Positions 23,218 to 35,787 are shown, numbered from the stretch's first letter. The stretch is DNA of 64,000 bases from Muricea muricata (GCA_963855995.1 OY979723.1:11670713-11734712), one strand, 5' to 3'. The notes: generated by a model from the sequence alone, not told the origin. Made by a program: numbers and translations.

Positions 23218-23352
23218 TACAGAGCTCAGCCTCGTCCCCAGGCTCAACCGTTGCGTGGGCATGGCTGGTCGTGGAGCGGGGCGTTTCACGCGCGCATCCA
23301 CGATGTTCAAAGTGTGCCAGAAAGCGCCTGGGGACGAGGCTGTACAGAGCTC
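23218..23352. mobile_element. MITE with 10-bp target-site duplication (Mutator-like)
   Basis: Perfect direct repeats tacagagctc at 23218-23227 and 23343-23352 flank a 115-bp element. Its ends are inverted (agcctcgtccccaggc / gcctggggacgaggct). The 10-bp duplication and short terminal inverted repeats fit a non-autonomous Mutator-like element. The end sequence resembles the 53613-53671 element and a half-site at about 12570-12585. Confidence 0.8.
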
Positions 23353-23469
23353 CACTTACATATCTCTCGAATAAGCGCCTAAGCCACAAACATGGCGGAG
23401 AAAGCTGCACTGACCGCAGCTGAACGTGAGTCCGCGTCAAAATACGCACCCCCTGGTACTGTCGAAGGA

Positions 23470-23712
23470 ATTTGTTCCCCGTTCCCATTCCCTGCCTATT
23501 CCCATCTCCCATTCCATGTTTCCATTCTCCCCGTTTCCCATTCCTGTCCTATTCTCTGTTTCCTCTTCTCATTCTCTGTTCCCCTTTTCCATTCCAATTC
23601 CTCATTCCTATTCCGTGTTCCCATTTCCCGTTTCATTCCTTATTCCTATTACTCATTCCCTGTTCCCATTACGTGTACTATTCCATTTCTATTCCTTGTT
23701 CCCATTTCTTTT
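23470..23712. repeat. CATTCC-type low-complexity tract
   Basis: Pyrimidine-rich degenerate repeat of attccc/ttcctattcc words. It produces spurious open frames of Phe/Pro/Ser. Confidence 0.85.
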
Positions 23713-23851
23713 GTAACGAGCCAAGGATGTCCAAGTATACCTAGGGAGGTCTAAGTATATCTGAGGAGTGCTAAGGATGTGTACGGAAGTGTAAGGATAA
23801 TTATACATTACAATGGGGGTCACACATAAGTATCCCACAATATTATTAAAA

Positions 23852-23862
23852 AATATGGCGGC
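23852..23862 (+). promoter_or_regulatory. YY1-like ATGGCGGC site upstream of NEDD1
   Basis: aatatggcggc, about 100 nt upstream of the NEDD1 start codon, matches the AAnATGGCGGC core bound by YY1 near starts of animal housekeeping genes. A second match overlaps the MRPL46 start codon. Function is inferred only. Confidence 0.4.
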
Positions 23863-23964
23863 ATTATGCGTTGTTGTTCATTTTTACTTTGTTTATAGTG
23901 AATAATTTATGAAAGATTTTGTCAAGAAAATGTAATAAAAGCGGACAAGAAGTTCACCTGAGCA

Positions 23965-26900
23965 ATGGCAGACAGTTTAAGACTAGTTTCTGGCGGCGAC
24001 GATGTAAAAATTTGGGAATTGCCAGAGCTAAGATTACTTCATACGCTCAAACCTCACTCGAACGCTGTTACCTCGCTTTCGTGGAGTCCAAATAGTATCC
24101 TTTTTTATGAACATAACAGATTGAGAAGTTATCATAATTACTTGTTAATGTTGTTTAAGTTTATGGGATAATATTTAACCCTAGCTGTGCTTAATAAGCA
24201 ATGTTATTGTTTTGAAATAATTGTTGAAAAAAGTGTATTAGAATCAGTTGTAATTCAGTGTATTTAACCTCAGGAGATGATGTGTCGTGTTCTTGTACAA
24301 TGTTGCCGAACTGTCTGTGTCAATATTATGTTGTTTTGTACATTTTTCTTATTGTTGAATAGGTAATATATGAAGTTGGTTTTAATGCCATTTTGAAAAC
24401 TATTTAGAATATTCCAGAAAATGAAAACTCCAAGCACGTTTCAAATATCGTTTGAGTTCTATGTGGAGGGAATGTTGTGTGCCAAAACGTTTAGACAAAA
24501 CAATATTTACAAAACAAGTATTACCTTAGGCAGAAAAATTACACTAAGTTTTGTACTAGATGTTATCTGGTTATAAAGGTTTATTAAATATCACTGCTGA
24601 TGTGCATTGTCAAATACAATACAAACTGACATGTTAAAATTAAACCTTTTGTACACAACTCAAGAACGTTTAGTTGTGGGGAAAGGAGGTACCTTTTGTA
24701 TCAGTTTGATATAGTACTGATTGCCTCGTTCTCAGGTATTCATGTAAGCTTTTCACAAACTTTCATAGATTAATTAAAATCTCAAGAGATGCTTGGATAT
24801 GAGGCAGTGATGCTGATTACTCCTTCCTACAATTGTAAAAGTATTGATATATTAATTAGTTTCCAAAATAAAGAGCTGTAGCTTACAGCCATAACAAGAA
24901 ATTCAAAGATATTTGATACATATGCATGGGAATGAGGCTGAAGACGTTTCATTGTGATGAGGCATGTCTTACATTTCATCCTGGGACGTTTTGTATTTCT
25001 TCACTAATATCATTCTGACACTACTATCAGGGTTTCAATACTCAGAGCAACTCAGAGATAACATTTGATCTTAATGTCAAACAAAGATAACTTTCTGGCC
25101 AGTACAGCTTTAGGAGATCCTGTTGTAGTGACCTCATTCAATAAACCAACACCAACTTCAATTGAATTGCAGGGTTGTGTGAGTGGAAACATATGTCACT
25201 TTCCCCCCCCCCTCCTTTTTTTGCCCCCTCCAGAAGCATCAAGAATATCCCATTGCACTGCTTACCTAAGATTCTTCCACCCTTCCTGTAAAAAAAATGA
25301 AAATTTTCCCTTGCTTAAATTCCTCGTGCATAACTGAAATTAAAGTGATTGACTCAATGTTCATGGACTGTAGACTACTGTAATTACTTACAGGAAGATG
25401 ACACCTGCCTGGCATTCAACTCTTCATCAAGACATTTATTGACAGCAGGCAAAGATAAGATCTTGAATGTCTGGGATCTGAAAACAAGATCAATCAAGAA
25501 GAAAATCAAGGTATTAAATACGGATATGCAAGAATTTTCATGTTTTTAACCTTGTATATAATTGGTATGATTTCTCAAGACCACAACTGGCATTTCTGAG
25601 AAATTCTATCATATTGTAATATGATTGTTATTTCAATTTCCCAGAATCACTCCGATGCCATCAACTGTGTGACCTTCAATTGGAATGATACAAATATTGC
25701 ATCTGGGACAACTAATGGTGATATTTTGGTTCATAGTGTCTCAACAACCTTGACGTCAGTACCACTACGCTTGCCTCAAACCCAGGTAGAGCTTGTATGT
25801 TAGCAAAATTATTTTGCTTGGGGCTGCTGGAAAACTTTGAGGGTTGTTCACCCCCAGAAAACCACAGTGATCAGAGCTATGCATTAGCATTGCACAGGCA
25901 TTACAGTTTGAATGATTCCTGCCAGAGGGCTCATAATGAATGAATTTTTGCTCAACTATTCCTGGTGATTTGAATTTGAATGTGTGTACGCATACATTTT
26001 ATTAAAACATTGAATCAAAATGTTGTCTTTATTTGGAGTTGCCGTTGTTGTGTATTTAGTCATTTTATAATTTCCACAATTGTTTTTCAGACAATCCATG
26101 CTCTCCAGTACTCACGATTCAAGAAAGCTCTACTGGGTTCTGTAAGTGATGATGGTGCCTTAAATATCTGGGACACGAATACAAAGAAGACAATTGTTTC
26201 ATTTCCTGATGAACACACAGCTCCTGCAATGGATCTAAGTTTTTCTCCAATGAATGATATGCTGTTGGCAACTGTTGGTTTGGATAAGAAGATTGTCTTC
26301 TATGATATCTTGGGGAAAAAGTGAGTTGATGTTATGTGGTGGGAGGAGGGGTGAAGGAAGGAAGGAAGAAATGAAGGGATTGGGGAAGGAGGAATTAAGG
26401 AAAGAAGAGGATGGAAGAAGGAAGAAAGAAATGAAAGGATGGGGGAGGGAGGAGGAATTCAGGGAAGAAGAGGATAGAAGAAGGTAGGAAGAAATGAAAG
26501 GAGGGGGGAGGAATTAAGGGAAGAAGAGGATGGAAGAAGGTAGGATGCATCGATAGAGAGAGGTATAGGGGGGTTAATCTAGGGTAGGAGAGAAAAATAA
26601 ATGGATAGAGCATGTGGTCCAGGTAAGAATGGAAACAGAGATTGAGGGATGAATGGAAGGATGGAAGAAGCATGGATGGAGGGAGAGAGGGGAAGTGGAT
26701 AGAGGTTGGGTTTTAGGGAAGAATGGAGAGGGTAATGAAGGGAAAACGCTGATGGAAGCAGGGACGAAAATAGAGTAGGAGAAAAGAATGATGGGTAGGA
26801 GAGATGAGATGCAAGCTGAAGAAATGCAAACTAAAAGATGAAGTAACTACTAATGGTGTTTCTCCAGATTAGTCAGTTTCTCATTACTTTTTACCTCAGG

Positions 26901-29900
26901 GTAATCAAAGACATGCTAGCTGAATCCCCTCTCACCTCAGTCTCCTTCATGCACGACGGAGCTGCTTTTGCTGTGGGCACAACACGCGGTAAGTAATCTA
27001 CGATGATCTGTGAGAACGATCAGTTGTCTGTGTTACGAAGCTATGGTCATCTTTCGTAAGTCAACATTATCCGGTAGAGCTTGGTTCAGGGAGGCATTTA
27101 AGTGGGAAATGTTTGTGTTTATTTAGGGAAGATTTTTGTGTACGATCTTCGATCGGGCAGTACTCCACTTCAGTCGACCGTGGCTCACAAGACAGCGGTT
27201 AACAGCATTTCATTTCAACTGCCACCCAAGGTTTGATTTAAGAACTGATGAATAATATTGTTGTAATTTTGTATTTAGCTTTGCCACAAGGCTAGGGTCA
27301 CTACAGCATTGAAAACAACGACAAATTTGTCGTTTCAAACTGGATCTAAGCTAGCCCACTTCTCTAAAATCCCTTCTCTTGCATTTTCTCCTCCTATAAA
27401 ACATGACTTCTTTTCAGGGTAGCAATTCATCATCTTCGGCTACTTTGGCTGCAAAGTTTAGTAGTCGCTCTGCGACAGATACCGCGGCAAAGAAAGAAGT
27501 TCCTCCGCCACTCCCCCCTGGAATACCGGGGAGGCCGAGACACGCAGAGCCGGTTCAAAATGGAGTACAACACGGCGAAGGCAATGATATCTTTTCACCG
27601 CTCAGAGAAGGTTGGTAAAAATCCCTTAGTAGTTTACTCCAGATTATATTCATATCATTTGTTATTCTCTGAATAGGTACAAACACAGGCGGTGCAAAAG
27701 ACCTGGAACCGAGTGATGATGATTATGAGCCGGTTAATTCAAGCAGACCAAGCAACGTCACAGGTACGAAAAGAAATTGATCAATCTGATTTAGTCGCCG
27801 TGAATCTTAAAGAAGTTCGTGAACTTTTTTTAAGTTTGTCACATCTGTACAAAAAGAGTGATGTCATAACATGGATAAATATAGCGCGTCGAACTTCTTT
27901 AAGTACTGAATCTTCAATTTACTTAAACTTGTTAAAACAATTCAAGCTCTACGCAATTTTTTTATAGCAACTACGATGAAAATATTTTAGAGAGCTTGGG
28001 TGAAACTTTGTTAACGTCTTCTCATGAGCAATGTGATTTTATTATGTCGCAACAACATAACAAAAATGTAATTTGAATATGTTTCGGAACAAGAATTAAA
28101 TTGTTTCAACAAGTTTATGCAAATTGAAGGTTCAGTACTTAAGAAGTTCGATGCGCTATATTTATCCATGTTATAACATCACTCTTTTTGTACAGATGTG
28201 AAAAACTTGAAAAAGTTCTTAAACTTCGTTAAGATTCAGGACGACTAAATCCGATTGGTCAGCACGTGACACTGCGTCTCTTTAGAGGACTGGTAAACCA
28301 CAGTCCACAATGCAATGCTTGCGTCTGTTTACTTTAGGGTTGGCAGATTACTTGAGTAAATAAGTCAAATTTTCAACCGTGTTCTTTGTTTTTCTTTGTG
28401 TTTCCCTTTTCTTTGTGTCTCATGACGGCACTAATCTTGGCTTGGCTTATTCATTCATATAACTTACCAACCCGGTTTTGCGTTGAAAGCTAGAGGAAGC
28501 CATTTTCGTGCCTTTAAATAAGACAATGTTGTATTTCGGTTTAATATAGTTTGAGCACTTAGCAAACCTTTTATTTCGTTGATCTAGCGCTTGAAATATC
28601 TCCTAGGTCAATGTCTGATAACCAACTCTTATCAATTCTTAGTCTCGTTTGACTAGCCCATTATGTTCCGGCGAAATAGTCACCTATCAAGATCATTAAG
28701 CTTACTTACACGCATGAGTGTAATATCGCCATTGAATACCATCAGAAGCCAGTTGCCCCTGAGCAAGTTTTCCTTGGGTTAAATGAGAATTTCAAAAACG
28801 TCCTCGCAGCGTAGGAATACTTGTATTGCCACATCAGACAATTTTACTACGATCCCGGAAATGTAATGAGTGCGGATACTGTATTTGTGTGTGTGTGGCC
28901 AGGCTAGCAATATCAGAAGCTCATACTATGCAGATTTTTCATTATTGCATCACTCAAACCTTGGGAAAACAAGTCTCAAAAACGTGTCTAGATGCAAAAA
29001 TATCAGCGACCAGTTGAAACGCCTAGCTTCTCCAGTAGTATACCTTAAATTGCACGACTGTCCTAGAATACTATTTTTTTCTATTCCTGCCTAGCTTCTG
29101 GCGTATTTTCACCTGTCAACAGCAGTTCAACACAATCCCATCACCCGCCTACTTCGAAACCGAGCACGGACCCCACCGTAACCTTAAACGGCCACCCTCC
29201 TACCACTGACGCACCCCGTGCCACCAGGCAGTCCGGGATATTTCCCATGCCCACGTCACAAGTCCTTGAGAGGGGTTCGGCCATCACCCACGCGACCGAC
29301 ACGTCAAGCAGGGATAAACACAAAACTACTCTAACACGGAAAACGAGCTCTGGGAAAACAGGACTCGCCGGTATTCATCAAACAAAATCAACCACCTTCA
29401 ACACCAAGGGTGAAGCGAGTACTTCCCGTAAGAATACTCAAGCTACTGAGATCAATTCTTCAACAAAAGTTGAGGAAATGGCTCGATTAACGGGATCGAG
29501 AGAAGGTATGATTTTCGATGATGCATTCGAAGGTACGGTTTTTCAAAGGAGAAACTACATTATATTTTTATATTTATACATATAACGGTTTTCAATGTTT
29601 TATTTCAATATCAGCCTCTTGCTGTTCATAATGCTATTAAACGCATTAAGTATACTAGCACCTGTTGTTGTATTATTTCGATTATGTCTTTATCTCTTTA
29701 TGTCTGCATTTGTTAACTGAAAGCATACTGACTTAGTCTTACTGTACTTTATCAAACTACTTTATCAATAGAAATCTATAAGATGTAAAACTTGATATTG
29801 CTCTGTTTAATATTTGTGTTCTTCATTTAGTATATTAGTGCAGACAGCAAAAGGCCGATATATGTAATTACTTTTCTAGCAACTGTTCCTATAGTTAATA

Positions 29901-32723
29901 AACTTATGAGGTGCTTACATAAGTTTATATAGTTTTAACTTGTTTCATCACAGAGTTGTGCCGTCAAAATGCACGTCAGTTACCGAGCACATATCCCTTT
30001 AAATTGAGCCGTAGAACAGGAAGTTAGTAAAACGTAATGGGAGATGAATTGTACTTATTTAGAATATGTCACAGGTACACTGTTGTTTTTTTCTTCACAT
30101 ATGAAAGCACACAATGCTAGGCCTAAAATCGTATCCTAAATAGTTTATTTAAGGAGGAAATAAGGGTTCGTGATGATTTTATAACGGCAGATTCCCTAGA
30201 ATGTGACATGGGAAGTGATATGGTCATCAAAACTCCATTAACATTAAATTATTTGTTATTTGACTAGCTGTGTCATGTTTTTAAACGCTGAGAAAGTAAT
30301 GAATCTAGTATATAGGTTGAATTATCGAACTGACGTTGCCCGTGTAGATGGTGCAGTCAAAAGTACACAAAACAGGATCCACTCAATACGTGAAACAATA
30401 TAACCCACATTTCGAGCGAAGGTCAGAGAGATAGAAGTGCCCACTGACTGAAGTGTCTTCGCTCAAAACGTTGAATTGTGTTTAGGCCGTTTCAGGCAGT
30501 GAAAGATTCTATATTTTCGTCGATTGAATTGTCTTTGAATCCTCACTTTTGTCGCTTTCACCATGCATAGTTGTCACGTAGCCAAGTTCAGTTTTATACA
30601 TATAGCGTTAGATATTTCATGAACCAAAAATTGCTTCACAATATGATTAGTCTATGTAAGCAGGACCGAGAGCTGAGAGAGAGAGAGACCGACAGTAACA
30701 CAGCTGCGGTACTTGACGTTTCAAGCGTCAGTAAGTTCTAGACTGTACGAGCATGTTTGCTTCGCTAAAATGAGTTTACTAGAGGGTGACTAATATATAG
30801 TTTATAACTACCTCAAACTTGACATTGAAGTAAGAACACTATACAATTCGCTCTGTAACGTATGTAATAGGGTTAAATTATTATTGTTTAGTAAGTACTT
30901 TACTTAAAGTTACGTTCATTTTTTTGCCGATTATAAGATCAATTTTTTGGAACAAAGAGTTACGAACAAAGATTACGACTCGAGCCCTTTTTCCGCTTCC
31001 AGCAAACTGAGATTCTTTGTTCACTTTGTATTAACTGTTGACATTGTGTTTATAACGTGCGCTGTTTGTCCCTTTAACTGCCTGATTAATGAGGAGCCTG
31101 CCGTGCAGGTTGTATGTATTCCGACTGTGTCTAAACCAGAAACCTGTAGTTGAAAAGATGGTTACCTTAATTTTGGGTTAACGTAAACTTAAAATGAAGT
31201 ACATCAAAGTTTAAAACATCACATACATCATGATTTGAATCAAAGTTTACCATTTGTTTGACTGCTGTATTTTTTAGTTCTCAATGGGTTTGTGCAACCG
31301 ACGATGAGCAATGGTGACAGTGGGTCTGGATTTCATGAGTATCAAATACAGTTTGTTAAGAATCTTATCGACGATTCATTAGATGAATTTAGGTATGTTT
31401 GTGCGTGTGTTCCGGAGCTTGCTTAGTTTAGTTTTAGATCAAACATGCACGCGTAAAAACCAACAACTTTTTAAGACAACTTTTCACAAACCTGCAGCAG
31501 ACTTGTTGAAATGCTTTTCTGTCAATTTGTCAACATTTTGTGACATTTTTAAGGATCACTTTGTTTCCAGCTGGTTCACATTTGCACTTCTATGATTTCC
31601 AGTCCGATTTTCACCTTCTGATAGATGTGAAAGAGTGAATCAGGTGAGGAATCGTACACTCAGAACATTTCTTATAAGTCCACTCGTTCACATGCATCAA
31701 AAGGAGAAAGGATATCGCAGCGACAATTGCAAGTGGAAACCAGTTTTAAGAGCGATACTTCTTCATCAATTATTCGAACTTTATCACGTCATCGTATCCT
31801 CGATACGAGGTTGCTAGGTCCTGAGTTTAATGCTTTCGTTCTTTTTTTAAGAGGCTTTCATTCTTTTCAAGGATAAATTTTCATCAAGATATTGTGAACC
31901 TCCAAGTTGAAATGTTACGGCAATTTCAAATACAACAGGTTGGTAACTTAGTTTGTTTCCATCCTTCTCGCCTTAAATAATCCAGTAGAACTAATGTCTT
32001 CTACGAGAAATAAGCAAATACAACAGGTATATGTAACATTTTTGTTTTCCCGCTATTTCCCCGTTCAAGACCAATATCTTCTTATGAGAAATGAACAAGA
32101 AACCAATGCAAAGCCATGCATGGTCAAACGAGGATGAGAGTTGAAAAGCGAGAGTTTACATGAAAGTTTTTTAAACCCCCATCCCCCAATCAAACGAGAA
32201 GTTCGAAGATTACGATCTCCAGATTTCTATGCGGTGATAGTTGATGAGGGCGAATCCTAAATTATTCCCGCATAGAATTGAGAGCGAGTAATCTAATTGT
32301 TTTAGTAGAATGTAAGATAAATAATGATTTTAAAGCCATTTTAATAAAAAAGTAATACTACAAATTGTCTCTGAATTGAAAAATCCACTGGGAAAATTTA
32401 TTGTTTTGCTGCTCGCTATCTATCGAGAAACAGATAGCGAATAGAGTAGTCAATCAGCTGGTATCATTTGCAGTAGTATGCTAGTATGATTCTACTAGTT
32501 AAGATTAGTGCACGAAAGGTATAGGTTGTTTAACTGTCCAGATGGACGTTTTGATCGAAGATCCTTCGTCGGGAAGTTAGGACTGTCTAGTGTGAACACA
32601 CAACCTTTCTTTATTCAGAATGAAATGAAAGCACTGCTGCAACAATATTCGTTAAATGATGCCCTCGTCGCGGAGAATGAACGATTAAAAGAAGAGATCA
32701 AGAAACTCAAATCAACGCATTAA
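23965..32723 (+). CDS. NEDD1: NEDD1, gamma-tubulin ring complex targeting WD-repeat protein
   Basis: Thirteen exons: 23965-24094, 25087-25178, 25394-25510, 25645-25785, 26091-26320, 26900-26988, 27127-27230, 27418-27610, 27677-27763, 29095-29505, 31278-31392, 31872-31938, 32619-32723; 1881 nt, 626 residues (human about 660). The N-terminal half is WD40 repeats: SGGDDVKIWEL, AGKDKILNVWDLKT, CVTFNWNDTNIASG, LGSVSDDGALNIWDTN, ATVGLDKKIVFYD, GKIFVYDLRSG. The middle is Ser/Thr/Pro-rich. The C-terminus carries the conserved helical module (HQDIVNLQVEMLRQF) ending in a coiled coil (LVAENERLKEEIKKLK) that in NEDD1 binds gamma-tubulin. Family role: recruits gamma-TuRC to centrosomes and spindles. Only the exon 2 acceptor (caaacaaag) is weak. 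Intron 9 holds a large foldback and intron 5 a purine-rich minisatellite. Confidence 0.95.
26331..26545. repeat. Purine-rich minisatellite in NEDD1 intron 5
   Basis: Three to four imperfect units of roughly 55-65 bp built from ggaagaagaggatggaagaa, gaaatgaaaggatgg and gggaggaattaaggg. It is purely purine-rich on the plus strand, so it could form triplex (H-DNA). Degenerate GA-rich sequence continues to about 26800. Confidence 0.75.
27778..28262. repeat. Large foldback element in NEDD1 intron 9
   Basis: Left arm 27778-27955 and right arm about 28098-28262 are inverted copies of roughly 170 nt with scattered mismatches. Shared words include acatctgtacaaaaagagtg, ataacatggataaatatagc and gaacttctt...agtactgaa. 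The spacer is about 140 nt. The left arm reads as an open frame, but this is not a NEDD1 exon because the exons on both sides join in phase without it. Confidence 0.8.
32230..32495. repeat. Dispersed repeat 'gagagcgagtaat', copy 1
   Basis: Shares ggtgatagttgatg, tagaattgagagcgagtaat, ttgttttagtagaat, gaaacagatagcgaa and gattctactag with about 42030-42285, and in reverse orientation with about 51345-51740. It lies in the last intron of NEDD1. Confidence 0.65.
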
Positions 32724-33578
32724 ACTCCACAAAAGGTCATGTAATATGTATCCTTGGAGATGTACGGGCGAGAGGTCCAGCAATTTCAAGTTAAACTTTG
32801 GACAAGCTAGGAAACATTGCTACGGAAACATTGTATCCCGTCATGCAATGCCTCGCCATCTCGGGAAACCTTTTGTCCTAAGCACAAATGTCTCCCAACA
32901 AACAGGGCCGAAACTAAAGCGTTAATTGGGGGGGGGGGGGGTGCATATTCATATATTCGCGTTCTGCCCGACGAATTTCTTTTGAAATCAACGGTAATGA
33001 CAACTGATTTCAAAAGAAATTCGTCGGGCAGAACGTGAATATATGAATATACACCCCCCCAATTAACGCTTTAGTTTCGGCCTTGCCAACAAATTCGAAA
33101 ATATTTCGGTAGAACGACTGGTTACTATGGATAAGAAAGAATTTTTTGCACAAAAATGTTTCTTAGTTTGCCCACACTGGAAAGCATGACAAAACAATGA
33201 CCGGAAACAATGTTTTTCTTAACAATGTTTCCTGGCTTGCCTGCACTGGGAAACACGACAAAACATTGATAGGATTTTGCGACAATGTTTCCAGCTTGCC
33301 AAAGGCTTTAAGAATTATCTAATCAACAGCGTGACATGCAAAAACATTTGAATAATCGTAGAACACGTTTATGTAGGGGTATATAAATGAGAGTATTGTT
33401 AAAATAACTAGCTGTAAATATGTGTAATAAAGTGTTTTGCTATAAAATCTTCAGAAAGCTAACCAAACCTTCTTCCCCTGTTAAACAGTCCTGTTTGTAT
33501 GTGTATAACATATTTTCTCTTATTTCCCCATCGCAACGCAAATTTTAGACTATGAATGAAATAATTTTAATCGTAATG
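32724..33578. other. Tail-to-tail intergenic region NEDD1/MRPL46
   Basis: No gene is seen. It contains the hAT-like foldback at 32895-33093, an AATAAA at 33426-33431 (plus) that could serve NEDD1, and several copies of the word gaaacattg/caatgtttcc. Confidence 0.45.
32895..33093. mobile_element. hAT-like foldback MITE with 8-bp target-site duplication
   Basis: Perfect direct repeats ccaacaaa at 32895-32902 and 33086-33093 flank a 183-bp palindrome (32903-33085). It starts cagggccgaaactaaagcg and ends cgctttagtttcggccttg. The 8-bp duplication and CAGGG/CAAGG-type ends fit the hAT superfamily. The arms differ by a poly-G run (about 32929-32941 against seven C). A diverged half copy (caaagttaaagcgtgaaag) lies at about 45725-45795. 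Confidence 0.85.
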
Positions 33579-35787
33579 CTATAACAGAAATTTCAAAACA
33601 CATTGAAAATAGCTTTTAGGTAGATAATTTTCAAGTTCATCTTTCGACGCCCAGATCGAGTGTGTCCAGATATCATCTGCATATTTGTGTATCGCCCCTT
33701 GAAGGTTGGCTTGGTAGAAAAACACCTGAAAAACAAATTATGAAAAACAAATGCCAAATCGTCAGTCTTGATATATCCTACACCGTAACTGCGGCAATCA
33801 AAAAAGTGGAATCCAAAGCGCGAATGACTGTTAAGCCCTGTAAACATATGCCAGGTCGTATTTTAGTTATTTTAAACACGCCTATACAACTATAAAACGT
33901 TTCCAGGGTTTAAACAAGGCCGAAAAATCACCTTCGAATGTTTGGTGTTAAACAACATGGAATTTATAGTGATATTTCTCCCCTTTCTTCAGTTTCCTCC
34001 CACGGGGAATTTTGGCTGTTTGGTTACAAAATGTAGTATATTTGACCAACTCCTGGAAAACTTTGTTAATTCCGTTGCATAACCTGCTAAAACGTGTTAG
34101 TCTCATCTTTGACTGCACTGACCTTTGGAGTATCAACCGGCAGCCCATCTCTCTCTGGTCTTCTATAAACTCCCGATGGTGCGTTGCTCATTAATTGAAC
34201 TTTCAACTCGCTGTGGACATGATTGCTTATTATTCTTTCCGCTGCCTGAAAGAAAAATGTTTTTTAAAGATAATTGTATTACGTGCTACAATAAAATGTT
34301 GAGAAGTTTGATAACTGCATGCTCACTTGTCTTAATGTTTCCCCTGGTTTTACAAGATCTTGTGGCAGCTGCCATTTCTTTGCATCCTCTTTGCTTTGGG
34401 TGAGAAGAAACAACGGTACGTCTAGTTGTCTATTTGGGGAATGTTTGTTGCCCGTTTCGTCTGCGTTTGTTTTTCGGTTGCCCAAGATGGGATCTTTAAT
34501 ATGCTGCTGTTCTATCTCTTGCAGTTCCTGAACAAATTATACGTTAGCGCCTTCCTTATTTTGGCAAATTATATGTTAGCACCTTGCTTATTACTCACAA
34601 TAGACAAAAAAATGCTTCCATTACCTGATATTCTGAATCTAATGTTGCGACTTCCGTTTTTAAAGACTCGTTATCTTCATCTTGTTTCAACTTCTCTCGT
34701 AAATTTTTCATGTTTATTTTGTTAACTTCATAATCTGACAATGCACTGTGTTCAAACTCCAGCTGCTCTTGCAGTTCTGTATAAAGTTTTTCTAAGTTTG
34801 TTTTTTCACGCGTTATTAGCGGTAATCTTTGGAGGCAAACTGCAACCTGTATCGGAGGTATGTCATGGTGTAGAGGCATTGGTGTATTTGTAGCCATGTT
34901 GGCAGATGTGAATGTACTTGATGATTTTCTAAGTCCTGTGACAATATTATCAGTGATACGTTAGGGTTAGAAAGAGAGTGAGAGAGAAGGTGTTTATATG
35001 TATATCATTGTTATTGGTTGAGGGATAATATGTGAGGAGTGAGTACATTAATGAGTACAGCAAACAAAGGACACTAGCCAAACTATACTAAAAGCAATAA
35101 AACTATCCCTAGTCCCAATTTTGATGACCTATTTATCACATATACTTGTTTCCACTTTCTTTTAATACTTGTTCATCTGCCTGGGATAGGATTACTTAGC
35201 ATGAACATTATATGTAAGAAAAAATCAGCAACATGTCTTTTTTAGGTCGCCCTGTTGGGAATCCAATAGCAAGCGTTTGAAATTACAATACTGTAATGTG
35301 GTCAGATTAGTGCACTGGGATGTGGGGAAGGGTACACTAGGAGAGTGGGAGAGGTGCACTGGAATACTAGGAGGGGTGCAACAGGGTATTGCAGTGTGTG
35401 TGGGGATTAGGCAGGGCCTGCAGGGGTACACTAGGGGGAGGGGGGTTGGCCACATTGTAGAGTGGGGATAGCCCTAGCTAACTCTGTTAGTAGGTACACA
35501 AATAAAACACCCCTGGAAAAAGTATATCGTTAATTATGCCGTTAATATAGTTAATATCTAATTCATTAACAGATCATATTTCATTAGCTTCACTATAAAA
35601 TTATCAAGCTAACTGTGCGAAGATGATAAGATCCATGCGGAATATTACCTGAGCCAAGACTTGCTGGGCTTTTTAAACCTTCATACGACATCACCCCACA
35701 ACTTGTAGAATAAATACGCTTTTTTAACAAACCCAAAGCGCGTTCGCAGCACCACTGCCACCACATTTGATGCATTCGAGCCGCCAT
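33579..35787 (-). CDS. MRPL46: Mitochondrial large-subunit ribosomal protein L46 (mL46)
   Basis: Five exons: 35787-35649, 34935-34625, 34527-34327, 34245-34123, 33725-33579; 921 nt, 306 residues (human 279). Exon 1 encodes a basic, Trp/Arg-rich N-terminus (MAARMHQMWWQW..) suited to mitochondrial import. The body has VAVCLQRLPLITREK, then FEHSALSDYEVNKIN, LNRKLD-like NRQLDVPLFLL, LPQDLVKPGETLRQ, NAPSGVY and VFFYQANL, ending with WASKDELENYLPKSYF. These blocks follow human MRPL46 in order (CLQRPP, IEIERSLYSDHEL, LPQAEWQPGETLR, NAPCGHY, KVFFFKALLL, WVTKDEL). The family keeps a degenerate Nudix fold in the mitoribosome. Exon 4 joins exon 5 in phase 0, and the family alignment fits with no extra exon. 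The gene is head-to-head with G6PD and tail-to-tail with NEDD1. Confidence 0.93.
34938..35648. other. MRPL46 intron 1
   Basis: AT-rich intron. The middle (about 35310-35465) is a G-rich low-complexity tract of gtgcactgggat, ggagtgggag and gggtgcaacagg words. No coding exon is seen. Confidence 0.4.

Noticed and set aside
23392..23754. Pro/Phe/Ser-rich open frames
   Set aside because: Translation of a CATTCC-type simple repeat.
27764..27967. Continuation of NEDD1 exon 9 as coding sequence
   Set aside because: This is the left arm of a foldback repeat. A good donor (g|gtacga) precedes it and the exon 10 join keeps the NEDD1 frame.
33948..34080. Extra MRPL46 exon (ELVKYTTFCNQTAK...)
   Set aside because: A possible acceptor exists, but exon 4 joins exon 5 directly in phase 0 and the spacing to the human protein is then right. 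The insert matches nothing and lacks a good donor.
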